From Candidatus Thiodiazotropha sp. LNASS1 (GTDB lineage Bacteria; Pseudomonadota; Gammaproteobacteria; Chromatiales; Chromatiaceae), in NCBI RefSeq assembly GCF_964212655.1, contig NZ_OZ156465.1, positions 3,658,001 through 3,722,000 of the forward strand: DNA of 64,000 bases, given 5' to 3'. Shown in pieces: positions 45,454 to 54,707 of this stretch (position 1 is the first letter of the stretch; each line of letters starts with the position of its first letter). The position numbers and the translations under genes were made by a program. Under the pieces are notes generated by a model. The model had not been told where the DNA came from and ran no database searches. It saw nothing but the letters and a program-made list of their open reading frames with translations.

Positions 45454-46584
45454 ATGAACAGATCAAGCAAAATCCAAGTCACTTCCATTCTGACCTTTCT
45501 GTTTTTCGGAATGACCGCGATTTCCGCAGCAGACAGCGAGTCTGATATAGGCGACCGCCTGTCCATCGAAAATCCGACTTCCCACGGGAACATCGAGGTT
45601 CTGGAACGCTATGAGATCGGCCAAAGTGTCTATGCAAGGGCGCTTGCAGTTGAAACCGGGACAAACAGCCTGTGGGTCGGCACATCGGCGGGTGTGCACG
45701 AGATCGATCTGCGAGATCAGTCGATCCGAAACACCTTCACTCGCGAGCACGGACTGGCGAACGAGTATGTCTTCGCGATAGGCATAGATCAGGCAGGTTA
45801 CAAGTGGTTCGGCACAAATGCGGGTGGCATGTCCCGTTATCGCGATGGCAAGTGGAAGACCTGGTTCCCTATGCACGGTCTAGCCGACTATTGGGTCTAC
45901 GCTTTTGCCTGGCAGCCGGACGGTACGCAGTGGATTGGAACCTGGGCAGGGGCTAATAGCCTCGATCCGGCTACGGGGGAGATGAAGACCTACCTGAGCG
46001 AATTGGTGAATGAGTGGGTTTATGGCATTGCCGTCGATTCGAAAAACCGGGTCTGGTTCGGAACGGAAGGGGGAATAAGCCGTTTCGATGGCAAAGACTG
46101 GGTGTCATGGGATCATGCTGACGGTCTCGGCGAAAAAAACAGCGACAAAAAACCCTTCAGCCGCAATACGGGGCTTGGTACGCGAAGCCGTCACGACCTT
46201 GGGGTGCTCAGCGGAGGAGAAGCGACCTACAACCCCAACTATGTATTCAGCGTGTTGATCGATCAGCAGGACAATCTCTGGGCAGGCACATGGGGTGGTG
46301 GCCTCGCCTGGTTCAACGGTGAGCAGTGGCATAACTACACCGTTGACGATGGCCTCGCGGGGGATATCGTTTATTCCATCGCAATGGAACCTAGCGGTGT
46401 TCTATGGATAGGCACAAACAACGGGTTGTCGCGATTTGACGGAAATGAATGGACAACTTTTGGACGTAACGACGGCTTCAGTGATCTCAATGTATACGCC
46501 GTAGTCGTGACACCGAATGGAGAAATCTGGGCAGGCACTAAGGGGGCGGTAGTCAGGTTGGGCATCAACAAGGGTGACGGTTAA
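45454..46584 (+). CDS. Periplasmic two-component-regulator-type propeller protein (copy 1)
   Basis: 376 residues with signal peptide (ILTFLFFGMTAISAA). The rest is made of propeller repeats of the 'two-component regulator propeller' type: SLWVGTSAGVHEID, YKWFGTNAGGMSRY, VWFGTEGGISRF, LWAGTWGGGLAWF, LWIGTNNGLSRF and IWAGTKGAVVRL, each followed by HGLA or DGL-type turns. Such propellers are normally the sensor domains of hybrid kinases; here the protein stands alone. It may bind a ligand for the island's kinase. Confidence 0.85.
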   Translation: MNRSSKIQVTSILTFLFFGMTAISAADSESDIGDRLSIENPTSHGNIEVLERYEIGQSVYARALAVETGTNSLWVGTSAGVHEIDLRDQSIRNTFTREHGLANEYVFAIGIDQAGYKWFGTNAGGMSRYRDGKWKTWFPMHGLADYWVYAFAWQPDGTQWIGTWAGANSLDPATGEMKTYLSELVNEWVYGIAVDSKNRVWFGTEGGISRFDGKDWVSWDHADGLGEKNSDKKPFSRNTGLGTRSRHDLGVLSGGEATYNPNYVFSVLIDQQDNLWAGTWGGGLAWFNGEQWHNYTVDDGLAGDIVYSIAMEPSGVLWIGTNNGLSRFDGNEWTTFGRNDGFSDLNVYAVVVTPNGEIWAGTKGAVVRLGINKGDG

Positions 46585-47844
46585 ATGAAAACGAGAAACG
46601 AAAAAGCGATCTATGCAGCCATCGGAATTGTTGCCATTGTGGCTGCCTACCGGGCCGGCACACAACAAAGTACTCCGGAAACCGATTCATCACCGCAGCA
46701 AAAGCAGGCTGAAATCGAGAGTTTGCCAGAGAAAACTGTATCGAATACGCCAATACCGAGCCTGTTGCCGGATTCACACCCTCCAAGCAACCCAGACCAG
46801 GGACGCAGTGTCGATGACAAGGGTATCCGGTTCGCTCACTTCAGGGTTGGCAACAGCAACGTCAAGGCGATTTTGAATGACGGTGACACTTTGTGGGTAG
46901 GGACGTCCGGTGGTGTCATTCGTTACGACAAAACCAAGGATGAACACCGCCTCTTCGATGTGCGGTCTGGACTACTGTCCAACGGTATCTTTCATCTCAG
47001 CAAGTATGGCAAGAAACTCGTGGTCGGAACCTATGGCGGAGGACTTTCACTCTTTGATCCCGATACTGAAGACTGGGAGAACTACAACATCCAACACGGT
47101 CTAGCGGATGCGTTTATTTACGACATGCTCGAGATGGAAAACGGTGATGTCTGGATCGCCACCTGGTCCGGGGCGAATAGGGTCATAGGAGGCAAATTCG
47201 ACGACCGCTCGGCTTGGCAGACATTCACTGTTGAAAACACCCAAAACGGCCTACCCAACGATTGGGTATACGCCTTGGCAAAGGGTCGCGAGGGCGATAT
47301 ATGGATGGCGACGGAAGGCGGTTTGGCCAACTTCAAAGATGGTGCCTGGAAAAACTGGAGGCATGAAGACGGATTGGGTGCGCCATATGAGCTGGTTAAA
47401 GATCAAATAGACTTCAAGCGGGATCCGGCAAAGGAGTCGAGTCACCATGCACGGCAAAAGGTGGAGATGGGGCTTCAGAGTATTGATGTCGCATATAACC
47501 CCAACTATATCGTTTCACTTTATGTTACGCCACAAGGCATCGTATGGTGCGGAACCTGGGGGGGAGGCCTCGCACGATTCGATGGAGCAGTATGGAGCTA
47601 TTTCACCGCCAAAGATGGTCTACCAGCCAACCATGTGTTCATGCTAGAACCGGGAGAGAATGGAGAAATGTGGATAGGCACAAGCAATGGGCTCGCCAGG
47701 TTTGATGGAAAATCGTTCAAAACGCTCACCACTCATGACGGTCTGTTTGCCAATAATGTGTTCTCCTTGGCCATGGAAACAAACGGAACAATATGGGTTG
47801 GCAGCTTCGGTGGGGTTTCAAAGCTACAGAATCTAAAGCTGTAA
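46585..47844 (+). CDS. Membrane-anchored two-component-regulator-type propeller protein (copy 2)
   Basis: 419 residues, starting immediately after the preceding stop (TAAATG). An N-terminal TM anchor (AIYAAIGIVAIVAAYRAG) and a Pro/Ser-rich linker precede propeller repeats such as TLWVGTSGGVIRYD, LVVGTYGGGLSLFD, IWMATEGGLANF, VWCGTWGGGLARFD, MWIGTSNGLARFD and IWVGSFGGVSKL. Tandem paralog of copy 1, sharing the AYNPNYI/TYNPNYV motif. Last gene of the operon. Confidence 0.85.
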   Translation: MKTRNEKAIYAAIGIVAIVAAYRAGTQQSTPETDSSPQQKQAEIESLPEKTVSNTPIPSLLPDSHPPSNPDQGRSVDDKGIRFAHFRVGNSNVKAILNDGDTLWVGTSGGVIRYDKTKDEHRLFDVRSGLLSNGIFHLSKYGKKLVVGTYGGGLSLFDPDTEDWENYNIQHGLADAFIYDMLEMENGDVWIATWSGANRVIGGKFDDRSAWQTFTVENTQNGLPNDWVYALAKGREGDIWMATEGGLANFKDGAWKNWRHEDGLGAPYELVKDQIDFKRDPAKESSHHARQKVEMGLQSIDVAYNPNYIVSLYVTPQGIVWCGTWGGGLARFDGAVWSYFTAKDGLPANHVFMLEPGENGEMWIGTSNGLARFDGKSFKTLTTHDGLFANNVFSLAMETNGTIWVGSFGGVSKLQNLKL

Positions 47845-48336
47845 TTGTTTAGAGTGTAAAGAGATTTAGGGATTAGATGGTTGATCCACCGATTGAATCC
47901 GAAGCCAAGTACAGATCTAATTCAACAATCATATCCCAGCATTTTGATATCTAAGAGATGGGGGTGCCCACCCATGTTTACTGGCCACAGTACGGATAGT
48001 GTTGCAGACGCCCGCCTAAGTTATTGAATTAAAAGGCTAGGATTCGATAATGCCTCTCATAATGCTGGGGATCGGCAGATCGAATCTGCTCCTTGCTGCC
48101 ATATAATCAAATAGTTACATAAAAACCCGGCACTGCAGGATTTTATGTAAACACTGTGTAAGCATTTTGGGGAAAAGTTCAGCTATTATGCTTTTAAACA
48201 TTTATACCGAACTCAATAGATTATTCTCGCATCCAAACTAGAGTTAAAAACGCTAGTGGTAGTGGTTGTATTCAGCTGGTTCTATCCTTTTGAGGAAGGG
48301 TGGAACAGAATTAACGAACATAGCTGAGATCTACCA
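47845..48336. other. Intergenic region with degenerate tRNA-Met copy
   Basis: These 492 bases hold no gene that I can see. They contain the partial tRNA-Met duplicate annotated separately and should include the transcription end of the cytochrome operon, although no clear hairpin plus T-tract is visible. Confidence 0.5.
48057..48175 (+). repeat. Degenerate copy of the tRNA-Met 3' half and adjoining island end
   Basis: From TCATAATGCTGGGG onward this matches the tRNA-Met anticodon-to-3'-end segment (19601-19645) with a few changes: an inserted A, and GATCGAATCTGCTCCTTGCT in place of GTTCGAATCTGCCCCTTGCT. The match continues about 60 bases past the tRNA (AGTTACATAA, CCCGGCA, GTGTAAGCA). It is not a functional tRNA. 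The continued match beyond the tRNA suggests the left end of a second, related element. Confidence 0.8.
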
Positions 48337-49101
48337 TTAAAAGTCAGCTTCTATTTCATCCAAGATAGCGGCTACATTTCGGCGTATTCTCTCATCGGGA
48401 TCATGCCTTTGATTCTTTAGATAGTGAATTGATGTTTCTCTCCCCATCTCCCCCAATGCCGCCACGGCATTTAACCGGATATCAACAGTTTGGTCCGACA
48501 ACAGAGCTGCCAACGCATAAACTCCCTGCTCGCTTTCAAGTTCAGCGATAGCCCAGATTGCCGCGATCCTCACTTGCAAGTTTGGGTCATAGAGAGCTGG
48601 CTCTATATAGGCAATCATAGAGTCATCCATTTGCATACTGAGTGACTCAACGACTGTTGCCCGTATGACCGGATTGGGATCGTATAGGGCATCTGTGAGG
48701 GTATGATTAATTTCACTATGCTTATATCCGCTGATTGCATTTACTGCTGCTAGACGCAGTGCAGGTTCACTATGGGATAACATGGGTTGTAAGTGATGCA
48801 TTGTATCTATAGCGAATAGATTTTCATCTTCAACCATTTCTATCCATTGGAGCTCTGCAGAATATTTCTCTTCTGGCAGATTTGTTGCGGTATCATTCAA
48901 TAATTTTTGATTCTCACCCTGCACAGTATTTTCTACATTGCTCGAAGCTTGGTGGGATAGGTCTTGTACTGGAGACAGCTTACTAGTTTGTTCTATAACA
49001 TTCTCATAAATAGCTATCTCGTTGTGACTCTGGGTACTACAAATCCAATAACCAGCAACAATCACGAATAGAGCCAGTAGTATTGATCCTGTAACTTTCA
49101 T
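48337..49101 (-). CDS. HEAT-repeat protein, membrane-anchored
   Basis: 254 residues with an N-terminal signal/anchor (ILLALFVIVAGYWICS), a polar linker (about 25-85), and HEAT/PBS-lyase-like repeats from residue 90: SEPALRLAAVNAISGY, PNPVIRATVVESLSM, PNLQVRIAAIWAIAEL, QTVDIRLNAVAALGEM and PDERIRRNVAAILDEI. These form a helical scaffold for protein contacts. First gene of the second island segment. Confidence 0.83.
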   Translation of the reverse strand: MKVTGSILLALFVIVAGYWICSTQSHNEIAIYENVIEQTSKLSPVQDLSHQASSNVENTVQGENQKLLNDTATNLPEEKYSAELQWIEMVEDENLFAIDTMHHLQPMLSHSEPALRLAAVNAISGYKHSEINHTLTDALYDPNPVIRATVVESLSMQMDDSMIAYIEPALYDPNLQVRIAAIWAIAELESEQGVYALAALLSDQTVDIRLNAVAALGEMGRETSIHYLKNQRHDPDERIRRNVAAILDEIEADF

Positions 49102-49156
49102 GGCAGTCTAGCTCCTGTCTGGATGCCCCTCCCTAACGGGAGGGGTTTGGTCAGTA

Positions 49157-49918
49157 TCATTCAACAATAAAGCAGCTTTCAACCGCAGATTTATTACCGC
49201 TCTCTGCCCTAACGAGAATTTCAAACTTATATTCACCCTCCTCTGACAGAGTAAAAAAATCTGGATCAGCGACGGTCCATTGTGTTAGGTCACCAGGTAT
49301 GATGCTGGTTGACTTGTAATCCGTGTCATCGATCTCAACAACAACTTCATAGTAACGAACCACTACATCACCTTCCTTTCCCAGTTCGTTGTGAGAACCG
49401 AGTACCGGTTCCCATGTCAAGGTTACTGGTGCACTAACGACAGGTAGTAGATCAGCATCGCAGTCTTCTGCTGCTGGCATACCGTTGATGGTTACATTGT
49501 CAGGAGCGGCAGGAATAACATGAGATAGGAATACTTCATTTTCACGCTCCTCTCCATCCAGAGTGATGCCCTCTATTTCGTAAATTCCCTCAGGAAACCG
49601 TTTGAAGAAATCCGCAGGTTCAAGTTCATCGAAAGTCGGTTCAGCACTCTCGAAAAACAGTTCGGTGATACCCTGTCGTTTGAGGCGTCCATTTGCCCGT
49701 ACAGTCATCATGCGGCGCTCATTGGGATCCTCAATTTCTAGACGTTTCCACTCATCCCCATCCACTTTGCCATGAATACCGAGATCGCCATCGGTATCAT
49801 TCAATTCGAAAAATAGTTCCGCTTCGTCGAATGGTATATCCTCACCTGCAATACCAGTTGATGACGCAAGAATAAAGCCCGCAGTGATAAAATAGATGGG
49901 TAGATTTACATGGTTCAT
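49157..49918 (-). CDS. Exported protein with fibronectin III-like domain
   Basis: 253 residues with a signal peptide (IYFITAGFILASSTGIAG). The first part contains ELNDTDGDLGIHGKVDGDEW, an Asp-rich possibly Ca2+-binding segment, and FFKRFPEGIYEIEG. The C-terminal half (about 140-250) resembles a fibronectin type III domain (APVTLTWEPV...VVRYYEVVVE...YKFEILVRAESGN). No catalytic residues recognised. Upstream of the HEAT gene on the same strand, 55 bases apart. Confidence 0.72.
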   Translation of the reverse strand: MNHVNLPIYFITAGFILASSTGIAGEDIPFDEAELFFELNDTDGDLGIHGKVDGDEWKRLEIEDPNERRMMTVRANGRLKRQGITELFFESAEPTFDELEPADFFKRFPEGIYEIEGITLDGEERENEVFLSHVIPAAPDNVTINGMPAAEDCDADLLPVVSAPVTLTWEPVLGSHNELGKEGDVVVRYYEVVVEIDDTDYKSTSIIPGDLTQWTVADPDFFTLSEEGEYKFEILVRAESGNKSAVESCFIVE

Positions 49919-50079
49919 ATTACTTTCTCCTCTGTTGATATTTGATATTTACAGACTCCATGCATAATATATTTTGTACCCATGACCTGAAATTAGCCTG
50001 ATATTAAACTGAATGTTTACTGAATATCTTTAATCAGATTACACTCATGTCGTTATGAATCATCTTCAGGAAGCAACAC

Positions 50080-50325
50080 ATGAAAATATCCACATCGATT
50101 TTAATTGGGTTTATGCTTTTTGCTAGCCAAGCTGTTGCGCTAAGTAAAAGTGATGTCAGAAAAATTATAAAAAAAGCCTATCCCGGTGCGAGAATTAGTG
50201 AAGTTGAAAAAGAGACTTATAAGGGAGAAAAGATCTATGAAGTAGACTTCATACATGATGGCGATAGACTTGAGGCCATCATTGGACTTGATGGAAGTAT
50301 CATCAAGGTTGATATCGACGATTGA
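50080..50325 (+). CDS. Small exported PepSY-domain protein
   Basis: 81 residues with signal peptide (ILIGFMLFASQAVA) and one PepSY-like domain: LSKSDVRKIIKKAYPGARISEVE, then KIYEVDFIHDGDRLEAIIGLDGSII. Periplasmic PepSY proteins often accompany OmpR/QseC-type two-component systems, as here (51930-54029). Divergent from the fibronectin-like gene. Confidence 0.82.
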   Translation: MKISTSILIGFMLFASQAVALSKSDVRKIIKKAYPGARISEVEKETYKGEKIYEVDFIHDGDRLEAIIGLDGSIIKVDIDD

Positions 50326-50578
50326 GTATGTAATTAGCCAGTAACAGAGACAATAAAAAACCTTACCGCAAACTCTATATAAATAATTTACGGTGCAGGA
50401 AATTATTATTTTTATTCAAGATTGTATTTGCTATGCTCTTTTCTAATCCTTGCGTCCTCTTTTAAATGGTGAAGATGTAAGCTGGTGAGCATATGCCAGC
50501 ACCAGATTAGGCCCTGCTAGCCTCATACTTTATGGAGAGTTTAATTTACCTATCTGAAGATAACCTGAGGATTGCGCA

Positions 50579-51922
50579 TTGCGGCAATTAATTCCGGTCA
50601 CCATTATTTTTAGCCTCTTGCATGCATCGCCTGCTTCTGCACAGAGCGGCGGACACCTTTATGCCGATTTCGAAATTGACATTGAATTCAACGAATTAGA
50701 TGGCTTGAGCCTTGGGAGTGAAGCTGAGCATAATCGACTGGTAGAGCAGGAAATGGAATTCGAATTCGATATCGAATACTGGGTAAACAACAAATTTAAT
50801 CTGTTCTTTACTGGCGCATTGATTGATGAAAACGAAACCATAAAAAGTGCAGACATGAAAACCACACGCACTGGATTGGAGTTCAGAGAACTGGGGGTCG
50901 CCTACTTATTTGGTGATATCGTAGATTCTGAAATAAATCTTGGACGCGTAGAATATGAAAGCATCAGCCAGTGGTGGTCCTGGTGGGACGATGAATTGGA
51001 TATCATCAGTTTGCAGTTGTGGTTTGGTGACTTTGAGACTTTTCTTGCCATTGCTGAAGAGCAGGCGCCGGAATCTACGGATCAGGATTTTATTGATCCT
51101 GAACTGGATGATGTTCAACGTCTGATTTTCAGCATGAGCTGGGAGATCATGGATGGACAGATCCTCAACATTTATTACCTCAAGCAGAATGACAATTCGC
51201 CTAACTATCGAGTTGGCGATCTTGAAGATATTGAGAAGATCGATGAAGAAGATGCTGACTTAATCTGGAAAGGTATCAGTTATGTTGCCGGGATTGAACA
51301 TCACATGATAGGAGAGATCGACCTGGAACTGCACTATTCCGAGATAAGCGGTAGATTTGCTGTCTATGAGTTCGAGGATTCATCTTCGGGTGTCGTTGAG
51401 GTCAGTGAACGGGAAGATGGACATATCAATGGCACGGCCAGTGGCTACTTGTTGCGCTGGACACCTCGCGGACTGGATGAGTTCTCACTGATTATTGCTG
51501 GCGCAAAAGGGTCTGGTGACTCTGATCTGGGAGACCGTCATAACAAATCTTATCGTCAAACCGGTTTGCAGGGAGACCTTGAATCCTACGGGGAGCTATA
51601 TCAGCCGGAATTATCCAATCTTAAGATCGACATGTTTGGCCTTCAGTGGCGGATAGCTGAGAACATGTCGTTTGCGTTGATGCATTTTGACTACAGGCAG
51701 GATAAGTTATCGGATGAAATACGCGACGCCACTATCGAGGTGGACCCATCTGGGGCTAGCCGGGATTTAGGCAAGGAGTTGGATCTGGTCTATAGCATAG
51801 AATATGAGGAAACCCTGGAACTGTTTTTCACTTACGCTAAATTCAAGCCAGGCAGTGCTTATGCCGACTACCGGCAAGACTCTACTGACTATATCGGTAT
51901 CGACTTCGCCTATAAATTTTAA
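50579..51922 (+). CDS. Outer-membrane beta-barrel (alginate-export-like)
   Basis: 447 residues, starting at TTG 50579 with GAGG 8 bases upstream and a signal peptide (LIPVTIIFSLLHASPASA). Many amphipathic strands and a C-terminal aromatic end (GIDFAYKF). The block TRTGLEFRELGVAYLFGD...NLGRVEYES resembles the AlgE/alginate-export barrel family, though very acidic. Its stop is 8 bases from the convergent kinase stop. The transported substrate is unknown. Confidence 0.68.
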   Translation: MRQLIPVTIIFSLLHASPASAQSGGHLYADFEIDIEFNELDGLSLGSEAEHNRLVEQEMEFEFDIEYWVNNKFNLFFTGALIDENETIKSADMKTTRTGLEFRELGVAYLFGDIVDSEINLGRVEYESISQWWSWWDDELDIISLQLWFGDFETFLAIAEEQAPESTDQDFIDPELDDVQRLIFSMSWEIMDGQILNIYYLKQNDNSPNYRVGDLEDIEKIDEEDADLIWKGISYVAGIEHHMIGEIDLELHYSEISGRFAVYEFEDSSSGVVEVSEREDGHINGTASGYLLRWTPRGLDEFSLIIAGAKGSGDSDLGDRHNKSYRQTGLQGDLESYGELYQPELSNLKIDMFGLQWRIAENMSFALMHFDYRQDKLSDEIRDATIEVDPSGASRDLGKELDLVYSIEYEETLELFFTYAKFKPGSAYADYRQDSTDYIGIDFAYKF

Positions 51923-51929
51923 TAGCCGA

Positions 51930-53357
51930 TCACTCCAGTACCAGTGGTACACCGGAAATAGTTACCATAAACATGCTCTGGCTATCCAGATCCAAGCTAA
52001 TATCAAGTTTTAGAATTCGCGCCAAAGCATACACGAGTGTGAGCCCAAGGCCTGAGTGACTGGTTTTTCCTTGTGATTTGTTTTTACGCCAGAAGCGATC
52101 CTTCATGTGCACTATATCTTCCGGTCTCAAGTCTGTAGCGACATTCTTGACCCTGAGTACGATGTGGTCATCCTGAATTTCCACGCTTAATTTAATATCC
52201 GCTTCTTGTGGACTGTAGTTGATCGCGTTGACAAATATATTACTGAGTATCATCGCGAATTTTTCCCGATCAGTGGAGATTATCAGGCCCTCTGGTATAT
52301 GTTTGACCAGATTCTTACTAACCTCATGCTCATTGATCGCCATTTGCCAGACCGAATCACAAAAATCAGATAGCAGGATCTCTTGCGGATCGCTATTCAA
52401 CAGGCCGGCATCAGATCTCGCCAACTCAAGAAGGGTGATGACCACCTTCTCCATCTGGTTGGAAATTTCACCCACATCCCTGAAAAATTCAGTGAGCTGT
52501 TCTCTGTCATCCGGTATCATCTGTCCCACTTCGGAGAGCGTTTTCAATTCGGAGAGCGGTGTGCGCAGTTCGTGAGCAACATTGGACGAAAAGCGCTTTT
52601 CCCGCTCAAATGCAGATTGCAGGCGCACTAGAAAATTGTTTAATTGGTCTATAATTGGCTTGATTTCAAGACTTTGCTCACCTTGTTGACTCAGACGCAC
52701 GCTTAAGCTGGATTCATCAATTTCGCTCACCTGTCTCGCCAGTGTCGAGAGTGGCAATAAACCTCTTCCAACCAGGTGCCAGACCAGCAAAGAGGTGGCC
52801 ATAAGTACAACAATGACGATGGTAAAGATGGTGAGCCCAATCGCAAAAAGTGTATCGTCAAGGGTTCTTCTTTCTCGGGCATAGACCAGCGAGATCGGTT
52901 TGGGCTCAGGAATCTCGACAACCCCCTCCTCATCATCTATCTCAACACGGGGCATAAAGTTGATCTCGATCAAGCGCCCGGCACGACCGTCCGGCAGTAT
53001 TACATCAGCGAAATGATGCCTCCCCAGCTCAATACCGATCAACGGCAGGTCAGTGTCCAATAGCGATGGTGATTTAATCAGTAACTGAGTGCCAAGTTGC
53101 CAAAGCTGGTAATAGTGTGAATTCGGTCCTAACTCGAATTCATTCATTACGCCATCCTCGGCAAAATCAAATTCCAGACCTTCTTCGTCGAGTTCTGTCA
53201 AGGAAATCAAGGCCTTAGCCTTGTCGAGCAATGAAGTATCATATACTGTGATTACTTGTTGAGAAATCCGCAAATAGAGGAACACCGCAGTTAATGATAA
53301 AACCACGACCAAGGTACCGATGATGGTGAGATTTAATCTGCTGCGGATCGATTTCAC
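51930..53357 (-). CDS. Sensor histidine kinase (QseC/PhoQ-like class)
   Basis: 475 residues: TM1 (LTIIGTLVVVLSLTAVFLYL), a periplasmic domain rich in acidic residues (about 32-165), TM2 (LFAIGLTIFTIVIVVLMATSLLVW), HAMP, and HisKA with VAHELRTPLSELKTL carrying the phospho-His. In the HATPase domain the N box is IFVNAINYSP; the canonical DxGxG G1 box is weak (KNVATDLRPED) and G2 reads SHSGLGLTLV. Pairs with the regulator upstream, 6 bases away. Confidence 0.92.
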   Translation of the reverse strand: MKSIRSRLNLTIIGTLVVVLSLTAVFLYLRISQQVITVYDTSLLDKAKALISLTELDEEGLEFDFAEDGVMNEFELGPNSHYYQLWQLGTQLLIKSPSLLDTDLPLIGIELGRHHFADVILPDGRAGRLIEINFMPRVEIDDEEGVVEIPEPKPISLVYARERRTLDDTLFAIGLTIFTIVIVVLMATSLLVWHLVGRGLLPLSTLARQVSEIDESSLSVRLSQQGEQSLEIKPIIDQLNNFLVRLQSAFEREKRFSSNVAHELRTPLSELKTLSEVGQMIPDDREQLTEFFRDVGEISNQMEKVVITLLELARSDAGLLNSDPQEILLSDFCDSVWQMAINEHEVSKNLVKHIPEGLIISTDREKFAMILSNIFVNAINYSPQEADIKLSVEIQDDHIVLRVKNVATDLRPEDIVHMKDRFWRKNKSQGKTSHSGLGLTLVYALARILKLDISLDLDSQSMFMVTISGVPLVLE

Positions 53358-53363
53358 GGGACT

Positions 53364-54029
53364 CTATTCAACCAAATAACCGAATCCGCGCCGCGTTTTC
53401 ACAAGCCCAGGGGCACCTGATGCCTTCAAACGTTTACGTAGCGAACTGATATGTGCCTCTACTGCATTACGTGTTACGTAGCTGGCAGCGTCGTAAAGCT
53501 GATCTATGAGCTGATCGTGGGAAAAAACACGTCCTCGTCGGCGAGCGAGATATTCCAGTAGTTTAAACTCATGTGGTGTAAGACTAACTACATTTTCATT
53601 AAAGCTTACCTGGCGCTCCACTGTATCTATTTTAACACCCTCTATTTCGAGAACAGGATTTTTGATTCCAGAGTGACGTCTGTTCAAGGCCCGAAGTCGC
53701 GAAACGAGTTCATCAAATGAAAAAGGCTTGACCATATAGTCATCCGCACCGAGATCAAGACCACGAATTCGATCTTCTGTCTGATCATTCGCAGACAGAA
53801 TCAGTACTTGGCTATTATTGCCTTGACTACGCATGGTCGATAGTACATTCAACCCATGCACCTTAGGCAAAACCAAATCAAGTATGATCGTGTCATACCG
53901 ATTCAGTTTTATAAAAGTCAACGCCTGTTCACCGTCAAATGCCTGATCTACTGAAAAACCATGTCTTTTCAGACCGGTATATAGTGAGCGTTGCAGGCGA
54001 ATGGAATCTTCAACCAATAGTATTTTCAC
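53364..54029 (-). CDS. OmpR-family response regulator
   Basis: About 221 residues: receiver domain (KILLVEDSIRLQRSL; phospho-Asp in TIILDLVLPKVHG; KPFSFDEL) and winged-helix domain (LTPHEFKLLEYLARRRGRVFSHDQLIDQLY, RNAVEAHISSLRKRL, RRGFGYLVE). GTG 54029 gives the usual VKILLVEDS start; ATG 54059 adds ten residues and is possible. First gene of the regulator-kinase pair; target genes are probably the PepSY and barrel genes. Confidence 0.92.
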   Translation of the reverse strand: MKILLVEDSIRLQRSLYTGLKRHGFSVDQAFDGEQALTFIKLNRYDTIILDLVLPKVHGLNVLSTMRSQGNNSQVLILSANDQTEDRIRGLDLGADDYMVKPFSFDELVSRLRALNRRHSGIKNPVLEIEGVKIDTVERQVSFNENVVSLTPHEFKLLEYLARRRGRVFSHDQLIDQLYDAASYVTRNAVEAHISSLRKRLKASGAPGLVKTRRGFGYLVE

Positions 54030-54707
54030 AATCAATATATGGCTAGAATTACAGAACAATCAGCAATCTAGTTGATCATCTTAGATAAAATTTGCTCAGA
54101 TATACACTCTAGTCTAGCGTATCAATCTGATATTTTGCTGAATATTAGAGTATGGGTTCATTGGGTTATAATTAGTAAAAAAGTTAGGAATTATGTTGCT
54201 TGAATTATAATTAGCAAATCACAATTCCGATTTTAGTCTGTTAGGTATATATCAATCCCTGGGACAACACCACTGCCTCGTCTATCTGAGTTATTAATGA
54301 TAGAGTTGTAACCTGTAGTTTTAAAGATAATTTTCGCTACAGAGAGAAAATTATCAAACTTATTTTCTCGAGGTTTTTATTGAATGATAAACCTATAATC
54401 AATAAAAAGTGCGGCGATTGCATTTACAATTTCATCTTCTGCAGGATAAAAAATCGGGTTTTTATTGTCGTTATTATTGAATGTGACCGGTCGATGTGAA
54501 TTAACTTAGTTTTGAAATAATTTCAATCAGAAAATCGGGATGTTATTTTAAAAATAAGGAACCCTTGCTGTCTTTATTTTCAGCAACAGTAGAATAGATA
54601 GAATTCTTAATTATAGTAATTGCTTTCTTTCTGGTCTTTGTTGTCTCTCGGTGCAACCCAAAAAAAACCGCAATACAAGAAAGCTGCCGAAGAAATGGTT
54701 TCTAGAA

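Noticed and set aside
48057-48102. Second tRNA-Met gene
   Set aside because: Only the 3' half is present with an inserted base and changes in the T arm; it is a partial duplicate, not a tRNA.
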